DNA of 6,672 nt, taken from positions 1 through 6,672 of the forward strand of contig DASYWT010000297.1 in the NCBI GenBank assembly GCA_035935775.1, in the 5' to 3' direction. Below the pieces are notes generated by a model. That model worked only from the letters and a program-made list of their open reading frames with translations, did not search any database and was not told where the DNA came from. This document shows, in pieces, positions 5,060-6,672 of the stretch. Position 1 is the stretch's first letter, and every line of letters begins with the position of its first letter. This stretch comes from JAICWP01 sp035935775. Its GTDB lineage: Bacteria > Acidobacteriota > Terriglobia > Terriglobales > Acidobacteriaceae. The position numbers were made by a program, and so were the translations under genes.

Positions 5060-5989
5060 ATGGATTGGCATCAGCTGTGGGAGATCGTATCCGCACCTGA
5101 CAACGTGCCCATCGTGGCACTGGTGCCGCTGCTGATTTTCTACACCGCGCTGGCGGTGAGGCAGGCGCGCGCGAATGACAAGCTGATTGCCGAACTGGAG
5201 GCCAATCCCCAGGAGGCCAAGACGCGCTACCGCAAGACCTGGCCCTTCAAGCCGGGCTGGGCGAGGGAAGTACACGTGTGGCCGTTCCTGCTGCGGGTGG
5301 AATTTCTGGCCGCCATCATTGTGAGCGCCATCCTGATGGTGTGGTCCATCACCCTGAACGCGCCCCTGGAAGAACCTTCCAACCCCAACGTGACCATGAA
5401 TCCGGCCAAGGCGCCCTGGTACTTCCTGGGGCTGCAGGAAATGCTGGTGTACTTCGATCCCTGGATCGCGGGCGTGGTCATGCCCACGCTGATTATCGTA
5501 GGGCTGATGGTGGTTCCTTACATTGACACCAACCCGCTGGGCAATGGGTATTACACGCTGCGGCAGCGGCGTTTCTCCATTGGAACATTCGCCTTCGGCT
5601 TCCTGTTCCTGTGGGTGACCATGATCCTGATCGGGACCTTCATCCGCGGCCCCGGCTGGCAGTGGTTCTGGCCCGGGCAAACCTGGGACCATAGCCGCCT
5701 GATCTATGAGGTGAACCGCGATCTGCCGGACCTGTTCGGGATTACTTCGAACATGGGCAAGGCGGTGTTCGGGGCGGTAGTGGTGGGCGGCTATTACCTG
5801 CTGGGCGGGTTCATCGTGTTCGCTTTCTTCCGGCGCTACCAGCCGAGGGACTACCGGCGCATGAGCCTGCTGCAGTACTCCATCATGGTGTTCTTTCTGC
5901 TGACCATGGTCGGCTTGCCGATCAAGATGGTCATCAGGCACGCCATGCACATTAAATACGTATGGATAACGCCGTACTTCAACATCTGA
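5060..5989 (+). CDS. petD: Subunit IV-like (cytochrome b C-terminal) protein with extra membrane helices
   Basis: This subunit corresponds to the C-terminal half of cytochrome b and completes the Qo quinol-oxidation site with the preceding b6-like protein. The 309 residues are about twice the length of plastid subunit IV. The core is NPAKAPWYFLGLQEML (114-129), followed by a membrane segment and PYIDTNP. The Qo motif PEWY appears as APWY (118-121), so Pro119 replaces the usual Glu; Glu127 lies nearby in LQEML. I recall the APWY form in related bacterial complexes. Predicted helices are near 15-33, 82-98, 135-153, 174-195, 236-257 and 271-292, giving one extra N-terminal and about two extra C-terminal segments beyond the three-helix core. 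A hydrophilic stretch rich in Trp/Arg (about 198-225) probably faces the periplasm, though topology is unproven. No CxxCH haem c motif is present, unlike Bacillus QcrC fusions. The gene ends in TGA, ten bases before the next start. Confidence 0.9.
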   Translation: MDWHQLWEIVSAPDNVPIVALVPLLIFYTALAVRQARANDKLIAELEANPQEAKTRYRKTWPFKPGWAREVHVWPFLLRVEFLAAIIVSAILMVWSITLNAPLEEPSNPNVTMNPAKAPWYFLGLQEMLVYFDPWIAGVVMPTLIIVGLMVVPYIDTNPLGNGYYTLRQRRFSIGTFAFGFLFLWVTMILIGTFIRGPGWQWFWPGQTWDHSRLIYEVNRDLPDLFGITSNMGKAVFGAVVVGGYYLLGGFIVFAFFRRYQPRDYRRMSLLQYSIMVFFLLTMVGLPIKMVIRHAMHIKYVWITPYFNI

Positions 5990-5994
5990 GGAGG
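5990..5994 (+). promoter_or_regulatory. Ribosome binding site of the last gene
   Basis: GGAGG directly follows the subunit IV stop codon and lies five bases before GTG 6000. This supports GTG as the start and tight translational coupling with subunit IV. Confidence 0.7.
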
Positions 5995-5999
5995 CGACG

Positions 6000-6672
6000 G
6001 TGCCGGAGCTACCCACGCCTGACGATGATCCGATAACCAGTAAGTCCTACGCCCTGTACTACGCGCTGGCCACCGCGGTGCTGACCGCCTCGCTGTTCTG
6101 GGCGCTGTGGGACGAAGCCTACGGACAGCGGCCCTGGAAACGCTACCAGGAAGTGTTCCGGCAGCGGTACAGCGCTTTCCTGAAAACGACGCGGGCGCAG
6201 TCCCGCAAGTCGCAACAGGAAGTGGAGTCCAGCCCCGACTATCAGAAATTGGCGGCGCAGTACAAGCAGGCGTCCGAGCAGGCCACTCCCCAGATCAACA
6301 AACTGCACGACCGCATCGCGGATTTAAGCGCCCAGATTCTGGCGGTGCAGAACGTGTTCACGGACAAGCGCGCCTATGTCAGCGCGGAAACCTACGACAT
6401 CGAAACCGACACCGACCCTTCTTCCAAGCGCAGCAAGCAACAGAAGCTGGACAGATGGGAGCAGCAACTGTTCACGGTGGTGTTCCCCGATGGCAGCAGA
6501 AAGAAATACAACTTCGCGCAACTGGAAGCCGAGTACAACGGACTGAAGGATCAGCGCACAGCGGCCAACAGCGAACTGGGGGATGTCCTTAAGCCTGTTA
6601 CCGCGATCAGCACGGAAATGCAGCAGTACGTCTCCGACCACATGGTCTCCCTCACACCTTCGCAGGTGACCG
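6000..6672 (+). CDS. Membrane-anchored coiled-coil-like protein, N-terminal part (runs off window)
   Basis: The frame opens at GTG 6000 and has no stop to the right edge, giving at least 224 residues (MPELPTPDDD to SLTPSQVT). After a short acidic N-terminus, a single membrane helix lies near residues 17-37 (YALYYALATAVLTASLFWAL). It is followed by DEAYGQRPWKRYQEVFRQRY and then a long charged region rich in Gln, Lys, Glu and Ala (about 60-120 and 170-195) that looks helical or coiled-coil and is probably periplasmic. A short segment, LFTVVFPDGSRKKYNF (157-172), may be a small beta unit. I do not recognise the family with certainty. The RPWKRYQ piece recalls N-termini of membrane-bound c-type cytochrome proteins next to bacterial bc complexes, but no CxxCH is visible in the part present. 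Coupling to subunit IV suggests an accessory or cytochrome subunit of the same complex. Codon use resembles its neighbours. Confidence 0.8.
   Translation, partial: MPELPTPDDDPITSKSYALYYALATAVLTASLFWALWDEAYGQRPWKRYQEVFRQRYSAFLKTTRAQSRKSQQEVESSPDYQKLAAQYKQASEQATPQINKLHDRIADLSAQILAVQNVFTDKRAYVSAETYDIETDTDPSSKRSKQQKLDRWEQQLFTVVFPDGSRKKYNFAQLEAEYNGLKDQRTAANSELGDVLKPVTAISTEMQQYVSDHMVSLTPSQVT

Noticed and set aside
5036..6016. Long - strand open frame opposite subunit IV
   Set aside because: It covers almost exactly the + strand gene, has a His/Gln/Arg-rich translation with no recognisable domain, and lacks a good ribosome binding site.
6107..6592. + frame inside the last gene
   Set aside because: It overlaps the frame starting at GTG 6000, which has a strong ribosome binding site, a membrane helix and no stop to the edge. 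This frame has neither a good start nor recognisable features.

Overview
The window looks like a chromosomal segment of a moderately GC-rich diderm bacterium, most likely an Acidobacteriota member. This is inferred from gene content, the Ala/Pro-rich protein style and two kinds of spacer repeat; no 16S or other phylogenetic marker is present. All recognisable genes lie on the + strand. Order: the C-terminal part of nrdR (cut by the left edge), an NAD-type isocitrate dehydrogenase, a ferrochelatase frame broken by one amber codon, a Rieske iron-sulfur protein, a cytochrome b6-like subunit, a subunit-IV-like subunit, and the N-terminal part of an unrecognised membrane-anchored protein running off the right edge.

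Bases 1-1546 hold nrdR and the isocitrate dehydrogenase gene, separated by a 133-base spacer with two short tandem direct repeats. They show no obvious functional link. A 144-base spacer with a possible promoter and an imperfect dyad follows, then hemH. The hemH frame reads from 1691 to 2719 with conserved ferrochelatase sequence on both sides of a single TAG at 2441-2443, where the family suggests Ser (TCG). Neighbouring genes end in TAG, so genome-wide amber reassignment is unlikely.

Bases 2769-6672 are a cytochrome bc-type quinol oxidoreductase cluster. Rieske protein, cytochrome b6-like protein (four haem-ligand His, b6-type spacing) and subunit IV would form the quinol-oxidising core, passing electrons from (mena)quinol to the Rieske cluster and across the membrane through two b haems. 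Ferrochelatase just upstream would supply the protohaem. The last gene, closely spaced behind subunit IV with a strong ribosome binding site, is probably an accessory or cytochrome c-bearing subunit, but no haem motif is visible in the part present.

The less ordinary points are: (1) the amber-interrupted hemH; (2) a Rieske protein with a roughly 235-residue, Ala/Pro-rich, predicted cytoplasmic N-terminal extension carrying two copies of a charged motif, followed by a twin-arginine-like membrane anchor; (3) a cytochrome b6-like protein with an extra hydrophilic N-terminus and no Cys at the haem c_i position; (4) a subunit IV with APWY at the Qo motif and extra membrane helices; (5) a GC-rich dispersed-type repeat inside the Rieske-cytochrome b spacer. 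No RNA genes, CRISPR arrays, insertion sequences or attachment sites were seen.
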